Positions 8,902 to 16,782 are shown, numbered from the stretch's first letter. The stretch: 45,117 nt of DNA from an uncultured Roseburia sp. (GCA_947642555.1 CANRSX010000039.1:1-45117); one strand, 5' to 3'. Notes: generated by a model not told the origin, from the letters alone. Made by a program: numbers and translations.

Positions 8902-8930
8902 TTGCTATTGCAGGAAGACGGCAGTATACT
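8902..8930 (+). promoter_or_regulatory. Promoter of the small-gene/MATE/aldo-keto reductase cluster
   Basis: TTGCTA (8902-8907), 17 bases, TATACT (8925-8930). A slightly off-consensus -35 downstream of a LysR box suits an activated promoter. Confidence 0.6.
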
Positions 8931-8973
8931 GTGTGTGGAACGGAAAATAAGATACAGGCGGTGGAGAAGAGGA

Positions 8974-9165
8974 ATGAAGGAGAGAAAAATCAGACCGGAA
9001 ATGCTGACCGGTTACGGATCAAAAGATGCGGTCATTCAGAACTTTCTGGATGCGGGCTTCTGGACAAAGTGCACGAGGGAGAAAAACAGATTGACTGTCT
9101 GGATTACCTGGTGTTTCAGATCGGCCGGTGCGACTGTGAGGAGAAAGAGAGAGAGGAAATGGAGG
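8974..9165 (+). pseudogene. Remnant of a small conserved clostridial protein (internal deletion plus frameshift)
   Basis: From ATG 8974 the frame reads MKERKIRP...AVIQNFLDAGF and then becomes nonsense. Another frame, overlapping at ~9046-9060, reads LLDKVHEGEKQIDCLDYL. From memory, a family of ~80-90-residue clostridial proteins has a 'nLxDAGC' start and an 'LLDxxHexqkxIDCLDYLvyq' end in one frame, with a middle segment that is missing here. The simplest explanation is an internal deletion that also shifted frame near 9046. It lies between the LysR box and the MATE gene. The function of the family is unknown to me. Confidence 0.5.
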
Positions 9166-9174
9166 TGAGGAACA

Positions 9175-10549
9175 ATGCGGGAACAAAATCCGATGGGCAC
9201 GGCCGCGATGCCGGGTCTGATGTTAAAAACAGGGATACCGCTGATGATTTCCCTGTTAATTAATTCCTTATATAATTTTGTGGACAGCGTATTCGTCTCG
9301 AGGATATCGGAGGACGCCTTAACGGCGCTCTCGCTGGCGGCCCCGGTACAGATTCTGATGTCCGCGATGGGGCTCGGCATTGCCGTGGGGTTAAACGCCG
9401 TGATCTCAAAAGCGCTCGGCGAACAAAACGGGGAGCGCGTGGAAAAAACGGCGTCCGCCGCGCTCGTGCTGGCGTTTCTGGCGTGGGTGATTGTCGTGCT
9501 GCTGGAGATCACGGTCTTAAGGGTGTATTTCAGATGGCAGTCGGGCGGAAGTGAGCTCATTATGAATTACGGGATGCCGTATCTTCGCATCTGCATGCTC
9601 GGCTCGCTCGGCATGATGGGACAGTGGGTGTTTGACCGCTTTGTCATGGCGAGCGGAAAAGCCTCCCTGTTTCTGTTCACATTATCGGCGGCTTCGGTGA
9701 CCAACCTGATTCTGGATCCGATCCTGATCTTCGGGTATTTCGGACTTCCGGCCATGGGCACAGCGGGCGCCGCGTTGGCCACGGTGATCGGACAGTGGGT
9801 GGGCTGCTTTGCCGGATATTTTATTAACCGGCGCTGGAACCGGGAGATTCCGATTCATTTTACAGTAAGGGCGGATCAGGATTGTCTTCTTTCGATCCTG
9901 AAAGTGGGGATCCCGAGCACGCTGGTACAGGCGGTGTCATCCCTGATGGCTGTCTATGTGAACTCCGTGCTCATGGCTATCACATCTACAGCTGTCGCTG
10001 TGTACGGCGCGTGCGTGAAAATCCAGGGGCTCGTCACCGTCGGCGTGCACGGCATGGGAAACGGGCTGATCCCGATCGTTGCATACAATTACGGCGCCAG
10101 AAAACAGGACCGGATCCGTCAGAGCTTCCGGTGGGCGCTGCTGTATTCCGCTGTGATCTACAGCGTGTTTTTCCTGGTGATGGAGCTTGCGCCGGAAGCC
10201 GTGCTGCGCTTATTCGACGCGTCGGAGGAGATGCTTGCCATCGGTGTGACGGCGCTTCGCGTGATGGCCGTGAGTTTTCTGCTTTCCCATGTCTGTCTCA
10301 CCTGTTCCGCTGCCTTTCAGGGGCTCGGCATGGGGGTGACGAGCATGCTTCTCACCTTAAGCAGGCCAGGTGGCGCTGCCGATGATATTTCTTGCAGTAT
10401 TGTCACATACAAAAAATCTGTCTCTTGTCTGGATGGCATTTGTGGCTGCGGAGGCGGCAGTGCTTCCGTTCGGCCTGTTTTTCTGGAAGAGAGAGACGGG
10501 GAGGCTGCCCGGCTTTGCGCCGGAGATCAGAATGGAGCGGAAGATATGA
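9175..10549 (+). pseudogene. MATE family efflux transporter, broken by a +1 frameshift near 10365
   Basis: GGAGGTGAGG precedes ATG 9175. The protein reads as a MATE transporter for ~395 residues (LMLKTGIPLMISLLINSLYNF is the first segment). At ~10363-10370 it changes from MATE sequence to low-quality sequence. Shifting one frame restores the last hydrophobic helix (LPMIFLAVLSHTKNLSL, PFGLFFWKRETG) and a TGA at 10547-10549, overlapping the reductase ATG as ATGA. Removing one C from the AGGCCAGG stretch repairs the gene to 457 residues, a normal MATE length. Either the strain has lost this transporter or the base is a sequencing error. The uninterrupted frame into the next gene is accidental. 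Confidence 0.85.
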
Positions 10550-11526
10550 AGTATACGACATTAGGAAATTCGGAATTAAATGTTTCACGCATCTGTATGG
10601 GATGCATGGGGTTTGGAGACGCGGGAAAGGGGCAGCATTCATGGACGCTTGACGAGGAGCATTCCCGTGAAATCATCCGGCATGGCCTGGAGCTTGGCAT
10701 CAATTTCTTTGACACGGCAATCGCTTACCAGGGAGGTACAGGCGAGCAGTATGTGGGAAGGGCGCTGCGGGATTTTGCGAAACGTGACGAGGTGGTTGTG
10801 GCGACAAAATTCCTGCCCCGCACACAGGACGAGATTGCGGCGGGGATGACCGGGCAGCAGCATATTGAGCACATGATCAATAAGAGCCTGGAACATCTCG
10901 GCATGGACTATGTGGATCTGTACATTTGCCACAGGTGGGATGATCAGACGCCGCTTTATGACGTCATGGAGGGACTGAACAATATCGTAAAAGCGGGAAA
11001 GGCAAGGTATATCGGCATTTCCAACTGCTTTGCATGGCAGCTTGCAAAGGCGAATGCGCTGGCAGAACAGGAGGGCTTTGCAAAATTTATTTCCATCCAG
11101 GGACATTATAACCTGATCTTCCGCGAGGAGGAAAGGGAGATGGCGAAGCTGTGCGCGGAAGACAACATCGCCATGACGCCCTACAGCGCGCTGGCAGGCG
11201 GGCGGCTGTCAAAGGCGCCCGGCGAGACGTCAAAGCGCCTGGAGGAGGACCGCTACGCAAAATCAAAATACGACGCAACCGCAGAGCAGGACGGCGTGAT
11301 TATTTCGCGGGTGGAGGAGCTTGCCGGGCGGAAAGGGGTGACGATGACGGAAATCGCTCTGGCATGGCTGCTCACAAAGGTTACCGCCCCGGTGGTCGGG
11401 GCCACGAAGCTGCACCATGTGGACGGGGCGGCAAAAGCGGTGGATCTGATTCTTACAGATGACGAAACCGCGTATCTGGAGGAGCCGTATGTTCCCCACA
11501 GGCTGGTGGGAATCATGGCGGAGTGA
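10546..11526 (+). CDS. Aldo/keto reductase
   Basis: ATG 10546 gives a 326-residue (alpha/beta)8-barrel NADP(H)-dependent oxidoreductase of normal length. Visible signatures are the N-terminal MKYTTLGNSELNVSRICMGC, the catalytic Asp and Tyr in NFFDTAIAYQGG, the Lys in VATKF and the His in ICHRWDD. The C-terminal cofactor region includes GISNC and PVVGATKLHHV. Resemblance is to the YajO/Tas-type reductases that reduce aldehydes; the substrate is unknown. Its start overlaps the repaired MATE stop (ATGA), so it was translationally coupled. In the broken form ribosomes from the MATE start read straight into it in frame, which could yield a misfolded fusion. Its stop lies in the first copy of a 39-bp tandem duplication. 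Confidence 0.93.
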   Translation: MKYTTLGNSELNVSRICMGCMGFGDAGKGQHSWTLDEEHSREIIRHGLELGINFFDTAIAYQGGTGEQYVGRALRDFAKRDEVVVATKFLPRTQDEIAAGMTGQQHIEHMINKSLEHLGMDYVDLYICHRWDDQTPLYDVMEGLNNIVKAGKARYIGISNCFAWQLAKANALAEQEGFAKFISIQGHYNLIFREEEREMAKLCAEDNIAMTPYSALAGGRLSKAPGETSKRLEEDRYAKSKYDATAEQDGVIISRVEELAGRKGVTMTEIALAWLLTKVTAPVVGATKLHHVDGAAKAVDLILTDDETAYLEEPYVPHRLVGIMAE

Positions 11527-11579
11527 TCAGGCGGAAAAAGGCTGGCGGGAATCATGGCGGAGTGATCAGGCAGAAAAAG
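11502..11579 (+). repeat. 39-bp tandem duplication at the 3' end of the aldo/keto reductase gene
   Basis: 11502-11540 and 11541-11579 differ at two bases. The first copy contains the last codons and stop of the reductase; the second is non-coding and abuts the greA promoter. Confidence 0.9.
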
Positions 11580-11581
11580 AT

Positions 11582-11610
11582 TTGACGACCGTCCCGCAAA
11601 TCGCTATAAT
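11582..11610 (+). promoter_or_regulatory. Sigma-A promoter of greA
   Basis: TTGACG (11582-11587), 17 bases, TATAAT (11605-11610), ~48 bases upstream of the greA start. Confidence 0.8.
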
Positions 11611-11657
11611 CTACATGACAGCCCGATTGACGGGCGGACAGAAAAGGAAGAGAAATC

Positions 11658-12161
11658 ATGTACGATCAACTGACAAAGCAGGACATAAAAAAGATGGAGG
11701 AGGAGATCGAATACCGCAAACTTGTGGTGCGGAAACAGGCGCTCGAGGCGGTAAAGGAGGCGAGGGCGCACGGGGATCTCTCCGAAAACTTTGAATATCA
11801 CGCTGCCAAAAAAGACAAAAACCAGAATGAGAGCCGGATCCGCTATCTGGAGCGGATGATTCAGACGGCAAAGATCATCTCCACGGATTCCGCGGAGGAT
11901 GAGGTCGGGATGAACAATACGGTCACGGTATGGTTTGAGGAGGACGAGGAGGAGGCGACCTACAAAATCGTCACGACCGTCCGCGGAAATTCGTTAGAGA
12001 ACCGGATCAGCAACGAATCGCCGATGGGAAAGGCGCTGCTCGGGCACAGGGTGGGAGACCGGGTACAGGTGAAGGTAAATGAGAACTACTCTTATTTTGT
12101 CCAGATTCGAAAGATCGAAAATACTGTGGATGACGGGTCGGATCAGCTGAGAAGCTTCTGA
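11658..12161 (+). CDS. greA: Transcription elongation factor GreA/GreB family
   Basis: This 167-residue protein has the N-terminal coiled-coil with the basic/acidic tip ARAHGDLSENFEYHAAK, the region that enters the RNA polymerase secondary channel and stimulates transcript cleavage in backtracked complexes. A C-terminal FKBP-like domain follows (GNSLENRISNESPMGKALLGHRVGD). Length is normal for GreA. It has its own strong promoter. metF follows after 16 bases and a further gene after that, so the three are probably one transcript. Confidence 0.93.
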   Translation: MYDQLTKQDIKKMEEEIEYRKLVVRKQALEAVKEARAHGDLSENFEYHAAKKDKNQNESRIRYLERMIQTAKIISTDSAEDEVGMNNTVTVWFEEDEEEATYKIVTTVRGNSLENRISNESPMGKALLGHRVGDRVQVKVNENYSYFVQIRKIENTVDDGSDQLRSF

Positions 12162-12177
12162 CGGAATGGAGGGAGCA

Positions 12178-13053
12178 ATGAGACTGACGGAATTGTTAAA
12201 AACAGAACAGGTGACGATATCCTGCGAGCTGTTCCCGCCGAAGCAGGGCGCGCAGCTGGAGAATTATAAAAAGACCGTGGCGGAGGTGGCGGCGTTAAAG
12301 CCCGCCTATATGAGCGTGACCTACGGCGCGACCGGCGGCACCTCGGATTACACGGTGGAGCTTGCGAATGAGGTGTGCAATGTCAATCATATTCCGGCGC
12401 TGGCGCATCTGACCTGCGCGTCGTCCACGAAGGAAAAAGTGGCGTCCGTGATCCGGGAGCTGAAGGAGAAAAAAATAGAAAATATTCTGGCGCTGCGGGG
12501 GGATATCCCGGAGCATGTGGATTTCCCGCTGCCCGGCCAGTACACCCACGCCTCGGAGCTGATTGCCGATATCCGCGCACAGGGCGATTTCTGCATCGGG
12601 GGCGCCTGCTATCCGGAGGGGCACCCGGAGTCCGAGACGATTTTTACGGATCTGGACCATTTAAAGGAAAAGGTGGAGGCGGGCTGCGAATTCCTGACCA
12701 CGCAGATGTTTTTTGACAACAATATCCTGTATAATTTTATGTACAAGGCGCTCAAAAAAGGGATTGACGTACCGATCGTGGCCGGGATCATGCCGGTGAC
12801 AAGCCGCGCGCAGGTGAAGCGCAGCATCGCGCTGTCCGGCTGCATGATCCCGCCGCGGTTTGCGGCGATCGTCGACCGTTTCGGGGATGATCCGGCGGCG
12901 ATGAAGCAGGCGGGAATCGCCTATGCGACGGACCAGATCATCGATCTGATCGCAAACGGTGTGAATCACGTTCATATTTATACCATGAACAAACCGGATG
13001 TCGCGGGTGCGATCCTCGATCATCTGTCATATATTTATGTGAGGGAGGGATAA
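12178..13053 (+). CDS. metF: Methylenetetrahydrofolate reductase
   Basis: The start at ATG 12178 is chosen because GGAGGGA lies 3 bases upstream; the ATG at 12166 lies before this ribosome site. The 291-residue protein has the MetF barrel, with SCELFPPK (catalytic Glu region), YMSVTYGATGG, ILALRGDIP, FCIGGACYPEGHPE, FLTTQMFFDN and GIMPV. It reduces 5,10-methylene-THF to 5-methyl-THF, feeding methionine synthesis or the methyl branch of acetogenic one-carbon metabolism. Clostridial enzymes often act with an electron-transfer partner; no MetV-type zinc subunit is adjacent. The next gene starts 3 bases after its stop. Confidence 0.95.
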   Translation: MRLTELLKTEQVTISCELFPPKQGAQLENYKKTVAEVAALKPAYMSVTYGATGGTSDYTVELANEVCNVNHIPALAHLTCASSTKEKVASVIRELKEKKIENILALRGDIPEHVDFPLPGQYTHASELIADIRAQGDFCIGGACYPEGHPESETIFTDLDHLKEKVEAGCEFLTTQMFFDNNILYNFMYKALKKGIDVPIVAGIMPVTSRAQVKRSIALSGCMIPPRFAAIVDRFGDDPAAMKQAGIAYATDQIIDLIANGVNHVHIYTMNKPDVAGAILDHLSYIYVREG

Positions 13054-13056
13054 GGG

Positions 13057-13509
13057 ATGCGAAAGGAAGAGCTGAACCGGAAGCTGATTGAGATGGCAAA
13101 GGCGACGAAGGAAGGAAGGCTCCGCTGGAGTGTGGAGGTGCAGACCACCGAGGCGAACAATCCGGATGAAAAGCCGGTGGAGACGGAACACGGGGTGCGG
13201 TGGACGCTGGATGAGTGTTATGTATCCTACTACTGTAAGTACAAAAACGAAGATTTCTGCATGATTACGTACGAGCTGATCAAAACGGCAGGAGACCGGG
13301 TGCGGACGAGCAATCTGGTCTTTCTGCCGCCGCTTGGCGTCCGCTATTTTGACCTGCGCACCCTGCTACCGCACAGTGTGGAGACCTCCGCGGTGCTTTT
13401 AGAGCAGATCCATCAGCTCTGGGTGCTGCTGCTTGACATGTATAAGGTGGATAAAGGGAGCGTTTATCTGGACGTCCGTCCGGGGACGCTGGTGATCGAG
13501 GATGAATAA
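13057..13509 (+). CDS. Conserved protein of unknown function, 150 residues
   Basis: It starts 3 bases after metF and is almost certainly co-transcribed with it. The protein is soluble, with no signal peptide or membrane segment and no cysteine cluster. It has a helical N-terminus, a likely beta-rich middle with many Trp/Tyr (RWTLDECYVSYYCKYKNEDF) and a helical C-terminus. I do not recognise the family. Its tight position behind metF is the only functional clue. Confidence 0.75.
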   Translation: MRKEELNRKLIEMAKATKEGRLRWSVEVQTTEANNPDEKPVETEHGVRWTLDECYVSYYCKYKNEDFCMITYELIKTAGDRVRTSNLVFLPPLGVRYFDLRTLLPHSVETSAVLLEQIHQLWVLLLDMYKVDKGSVYLDVRPGTLVIEDE

Positions 13510-13555
13510 GAGATTGAAAAGGCAGAGGTATCAGGGGATGAAATCAGGAGGGAAC

Positions 13556-14305
13556 ATGAAAAAGCAATGCTGTTTCGGCATCTGCTGCGCCTTACTCGCC
13601 GCAGGACTTCTTTTTGCGGCGGGATGTGCCGGGAAAAACGCGCCGCAGCAGGGAAATGACAGTGCGTCCGACAGCGGGACGCAGCCGCAGAACGCCGCTG
13701 ACGCCGGGGGTGCGGACATGGATGCGCCGGGAACGGTGTCGGATCTGCCGGAACAACCCACCGGGGATGACTCCGACAGCGGGACGCAGCCGCAGAATCC
13801 GGCCGGTGCGGGGACGACGGACGGCATGGAGGCCGCAAAAAACGCAGCGCTCGCCCATGCGGGCCTTGACGCGGCGCAGGTGACGTTTGTGAAGCAGAAG
13901 CTGGATTACGACGACGGCGCGGCGAAATATGAGATCGAATTTGTGACGGACACAGAAAAATACGAATATGAGATGAGGGAGAGTGACCTCACGATTCTGG
14001 AATATTCACGTGAGACGCGAGATGATTTTGCACATCACAACGCGGACGGTCACGGCCATGCCGGCGCACAGGGAGATGCCAAAGCGGCGGGGCAGGAGCT
14101 GATCACGGACGAGGAGGCTTTGGCCGCGGCGCTCGCCCATGCAGGACTGACAGAGGACGATGCCGTTTATCTGGAGATGGAGCTGGATTACGATGACGGC
14201 CGGTATGAGTATGAGATCGAATTTTATGCGGGAAATATGGAGTACGAGTATGAAATCGACGCCGTTACCGGCGAGGTCCTTAAGGCGGAGAGCGAGATTC
14301 CATAA
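13556..14305 (+). CDS. Lipoprotein with two PepSY domains
   Basis: AGGAGGG 4 bases upstream supports ATG 13556 (249 residues). An N-terminal signal ends in a lipobox-like FAAGC, so it is probably anchored to the outer face of the membrane. After a Ser/Gln/Asp-rich linker containing two DSGTQPQN repeats come two PepSY-like modules. Each begins (A)LAHAGL and contains LDYDDG followed by YEIEF...EYEYE. PepSY proteins are often protease inhibitors or propeptide-like regulators at the cell surface; the partner here is unknown. A His/Gly-rich stretch (HHNADGHGHAGAQG) joins the two domains. Confidence 0.87.
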   Translation: MKKQCCFGICCALLAAGLLFAAGCAGKNAPQQGNDSASDSGTQPQNAADAGGADMDAPGTVSDLPEQPTGDDSDSGTQPQNPAGAGTTDGMEAAKNAALAHAGLDAAQVTFVKQKLDYDDGAAKYEIEFVTDTEKYEYEMRESDLTILEYSRETRDDFAHHNADGHGHAGAQGDAKAAGQELITDEEALAAALAHAGLTEDDAVYLEMELDYDDGRYEYEIEFYAGNMEYEYEIDAVTGEVLKAESEIP

Positions 14306-14366
14306 TGCAGGGTATATTTTTCTCCGATTGGTGGCATGAATAGGGAGGAAAGAGAGGGAATGGAAT

Positions 14367-14741
14367 ATGGAACAGAAATTTTTCAGCTGCGAACGCTGTG
14401 ATACGATCATCACGATGATAAAAGACACCGGCGTTCCGGTCACGTGCTGCGGGCAGGTGATGAAGGAGATGATTCCGGGTACGGCGGACGCTTCTGCCGA
14501 GAAACATGTCCCGGTGTACACGACAGAGGAAAATCACGTAACGGTCTGTGTGGGGACATTAGAGCATCCCATGCTGCCGGAGCACTATATCGAGTGGATT
14601 TTTCTTCAGACAAAACAGGGGAACCAGTGGAAGGCGCTTCAGCCGGGGGATCAGCCCAGGGCGCGCTTTGCGATCTGCGAGGGAGATGAACCTGTGGCCG
14701 TGTATGCATACTGTAATCTGCACGGGCTGTGGAAAGCATAG
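14367..14741 (+). CDS. Desulfoferrodoxin (class I superoxide reductase)
   Basis: This 124-residue protein has the N-terminal Fe(Cys)4 centre I (CERCDTI then CC in VTCCGQVM) and the catalytic Fe(His)4Cys centre II (EKHVPVY, GTLEHPM, and YCNLHGLW near the C-terminus). It reduces superoxide to hydrogen peroxide without making oxygen, using electrons from rubredoxin or similar carriers. Such proteins are typical of strict anaerobes. A rubredoxin domain and a flavodiiron protein encoded 10-13 kb downstream are plausible members of the same defence network. A strong hairpin terminator follows. Confidence 0.95.
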   Translation: MEQKFFSCERCDTIITMIKDTGVPVTCCGQVMKEMIPGTADASAEKHVPVYTTEENHVTVCVGTLEHPMLPEHYIEWIFLQTKQGNQWKALQPGDQPRARFAICEGDEPVAVYAYCNLHGLWKA

Positions 14742-14751
14742 GAAAACCAGA

Positions 14752-14795
14752 AAAAGCGGTCGGAATGCGGTTTTGTACCGGTCCCGGCCGCTTTT
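14752..14795. terminator. Bidirectional rho-independent terminator
   Basis: AAAAGCGGTCGG (14752-14763) pairs with CCGGCCGCTTTT (14784-14795) with one G-U pair. The A-rich left side and T-rich right side let it serve both convergent genes, desulfoferrodoxin and larB. Confidence 0.8.
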
Positions 14796-14805
14796 GCTGT
14801 GATGA

Positions 14806-15558
14806 TCATGCACCGATGTGATTGATCATGCTTGCCAGATATCCGGCGCCGAACCCGTTGTCAATATTGACGACAGACACGCCGCTTGCGCAGGAATTCA
14901 GCATGGAGAGCAGGGCGGAGAGGCCCTGGAAGCTGGCACCGTATCCGACGCTTGTAGGCACTCCGATGACCGGGCAGTCGGCAAGGCCGCCGATCACGCT
15001 GGCAAGCGCGCCCTCCATCCCGGCTACTGCGATCACAGCGTTTGCAGCGGATATCGTTTCCATATTCGAGAGAAGACGGTGGATCCCTGCCACGCCGACG
15101 TCGTAGAGGCGCACGACGTGATTCCCGAGCGCTTCCGCAGTCAGCGCTGCTTCCTCCGCGACCGGGATATCGCTTGTCCCGCCGGTGGCAACCACGATGG
15201 CCCCTTTTGCGGTGATGTGCTCCGTGCGGTTTACAATGCCGATGCGGGAGAGCGGGTCGTAAAAAAGCTCAAAGCGTTCGTTCAGGTAATCGGCGGATTC
15301 CGGCGAAAGCCTTGTGATCAGAATATTTTGGGGACAGTGGGAGAGGAGGCTGTTTACAATCCCCTCGATCTGCTCCTTTGTCTTGGAAGCGCCGTAGATG
15401 ACCTCCGGCGCGCCCTGACGCACCGGACGGTGGTGATCGACCTTTGCGTAGCCGAGATCCTCAAACGGGGCGAGTTTTAACTTCGCATAACCTTCCTCTG
15501 CGCTGATTGCGCCGCTCTCAATATCATATAACACCTGCCGGATATGATCGTTTGCCAT
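14806..15558 (-). CDS. larB: Nickel-pincer cofactor biosynthesis protein LarB
   Basis: This 250-residue protein has the PurE/NCAIR-mutase-like C-terminal half (IVVATGGTSDIPVAEEAA, AGMEGALASVIGGL, PVIGVPTSVGYG, NIDNGFGAGY) preceded by the LarB N-terminal helices. LarB carboxylates and hydrolyses nicotinic acid adenine dinucleotide in the first step of nickel-pincer nucleotide synthesis, the cofactor of lactate racemase-type enzymes. larC, larE and larA are absent from the window, so the gene is isolated here. AAGGAGA precedes the start, and a good promoter lies ~85 bases upstream. Confidence 0.93.
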   Translation of the reverse strand: MANDHIRQVLYDIESGAISAEEGYAKLKLAPFEDLGYAKVDHHRPVRQGAPEVIYGASKTKEQIEGIVNSLLSHCPQNILITRLSPESADYLNERFELFYDPLSRIGIVNRTEHITAKGAIVVATGGTSDIPVAEEAALTAEALGNHVVRLYDVGVAGIHRLLSNMETISAANAVIAVAGMEGALASVIGGLADCPVIGVPTSVGYGASFQGLSALLSMLNSCASGVSVVNIDNGFGAGYLASMINHIGA

Positions 15559-15636
15559 TGCCGTTCTCCTTTTTCAAGTCGTATGATGTCGGGGTTAAAA
15601 GGGATCTGACCGCATGATGCTTTTGACCCTGGCATG

Positions 15637-15665
15637 ATTATACCGGTATCAGAGGGATATTGCAA
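15637..15665 (-). promoter_or_regulatory. Sigma-A promoter of larB
   Basis: On the minus strand TTGCAA (15660-15665), 17 bases, TATAAT (15637-15642). Confidence 0.7.
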
Positions 15666-15732
15666 GCCGGTGAACGTCTGTTCAGCCCGTGACATGATTC
15701 GTTTATTTTGCGTGCAAAATTCCTTTGCGGTG

Positions 15733-15763
15733 CATGGCTGAACTTTCCATGGCTGAACTTTTT
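15733..15763 (+). repeat. Short direct repeat CATGGCTGAACTTT and fragment of a dispersed element
   Basis: CATGGCTGAACTTT occurs at 15733-15746 and 15748-15761. GGCTGAACTTTTT at 15751-15763 is identical to the right end of the structured intergenic element at 28160-28172, which suggests a decayed copy. The 320-base gap between larB and rpsU otherwise holds only their promoters. Confidence 0.6.
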
Positions 15764-15774
15764 CGATAAAAAGG

Positions 15775-15802
15775 TTGACGTATGGGAAAAATATGTTATA
15801 AT
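15775..15802 (+). promoter_or_regulatory. Sigma-A promoter of rpsU
   Basis: TTGACG (15775-15780), 16 bases, TATAAT (15797-15802), giving a leader of ~70 bases before rpsU. Confidence 0.75.
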
Positions 15803-15878
15803 GTTCTATAGTGCAATGAATGACCCAATCAGTTGAATATGCACAATACGCAACTGGAGGGAGGTTAGGTGTGAGATA

Positions 15879-16055
15879 ATGTCGAGTGTAATCGTAAAAG
15901 AGAATGAGACTTTAGACAGCGCGTTACGTCGTTTCAAGAGAAACTGCGCGAAGGCAGGTATCCAGCAGGAGATCCGCAAGAGAGAGCATTACGAGAAGCC
16001 GAGCGTAAAGCGCAAGAAAAAATCTGAAGCAGCAAGAAAAAGAAAGTACAATTAA
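15879..16055 (+). CDS. rpsU: 30S ribosomal protein S21
   Basis: This 58-residue basic protein begins [20 protein letters not shown] and ends in a Lys/Arg-rich tail ([19 protein letters not shown]), exactly the bS21 pattern. It binds the 30S platform near the 3' end of 16S rRNA and helps initiation. The gene is monocistronic, with its own promoter and terminator. Codon use is strongly biased, as expected for a highly expressed gene. Confidence 0.97.
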   Translation: MSSVIVKENETLDSALRRFKRNCAKAGIQQEIRKREHYEKPSVKRKKKSEAARKRKYN

Positions 16056-16063
16056 TGACGCAG

Positions 16064-16099
16064 AAAAAGAGTTACCGGATTTCCGGTAGCTCTTTTTTT
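16064..16099 (+). terminator. Rho-independent terminator of rpsU
   Basis: GAGTTACCGG (16069-16078) pairs with CCGGTAGCTC (16083-16092) around an ATTT loop and is followed by seven T (16093-16099). Confidence 0.93.
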
Positions 16100-16143
16100 G
16101 CGTTACAATAAGCTGGCTCGCGGAGCGCACAGCGTTTGTTTCA

Positions 16144-16782
16144 TCAATACCCCAGATCCTCGCCGATTAAGATTACGCGGATGCGTCCCGGCACCTGGCT
16201 TCTCCTCGTGATGACGGTCTGCGCGCAGATGCAGTCCGGGGAGAGGCAGTCGGAACAGATGCCGGTCGCAAAGCAGGGCGTCGCCCGGTGTAAGCGCTGG
16301 CAGTTCATCGGAGCAGCCGTGTTATGTATACGGCTTAAGGCATCCTCCAGGGTGGGGACGACCTTATTCATGCCGGCCATGACGATGACGTGCTCCGGTC
16401 CGTAGATGAATGCTGCAACGCGGTTTCCGGTGCCGTCCACGTTGACGATCTGCCCGTCCGCTGTGATGGCGTTTGCGCTCGTAAAATAGAAATCCGCCGA
16501 GAGGGCTTGGTGGTAGATGCTTTTTACCTCATCCGGAGAGGCTGCCGTGGAGCGGTCGATCAGATGGATGTTCGGATCGTGGCGCAGGGCGGTGAGCATG
16601 CCGGTGTCTTCTAACGTCATGGATCCGCCGAAGGAGACCGTGCAGTGCTCCGTCAGCCAGGAAAATGCTTTTTTCTCGGCTTCTTCCACGTTGGCGCAGT
16701 AATATCCGCCGATCTGACGCTTTTCCAGATTTTTGATGACTGTATTGGCGAGGGCTTCATAGTGCAGTTGTTTTGGGTTCAT
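16144..16782 (-). CDS. LUD-domain protein (lactate utilisation/YkgG-like, DUF162 family)
   Basis: The start at 16782 (212 residues, MNPKQLHYEAL) is preceded by AGGAGGT; upstream in-frame starts lack a ribosome site. The LUD fold is seen in VSFGGSMTLEDTGM, DFYFTSANAITADGQIVNVDGTGNR and HVIVMAGMNKVV. The C-terminus carries a Cys-rich CFATGICSDCLSPDCIC motif, suggesting a metal or Fe-S site. Related LutC proteins act in lactate oxidation with LutA and LutB, which are not present here. Stand-alone clostridial members have no proven role. Confidence 0.87.
   Translation of the reverse strand: MNPKQLHYEALANTVIKNLEKRQIGGYYCANVEEAEKKAFSWLTEHCTVSFGGSMTLEDTGMLTALRHDPNIHLIDRSTAASPDEVKSIYHQALSADFYFTSANAITADGQIVNVDGTGNRVAAFIYGPEHVIVMAGMNKVVPTLEDALSRIHNTAAPMNCQRLHRATPCFATGICSDCLSPDCICAQTVITRRSQVPGRIRVILIGEDLGY

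Noticed and set aside
10360..10372. Programmed ribosomal frameshifting in the MATE gene
   Set aside because: No heptameric slippery site with a downstream pseudoknot is evident, and MATE genes are not known to use it. Mutation or read error is simpler.
9175..11526. A genuine MATE-aldo/keto reductase fusion protein
   Set aside because: The joining segment has no domain character, the missing MATE helix exists in the next frame, and the repaired stop overlaps the reductase start as ATGA. A frameshift explains everything.
14367..15558. Desulfoferrodoxin and LarB as one functional unit
   Set aside because: They are convergent and separated by a bidirectional terminator, so adjacency carries no operon information.
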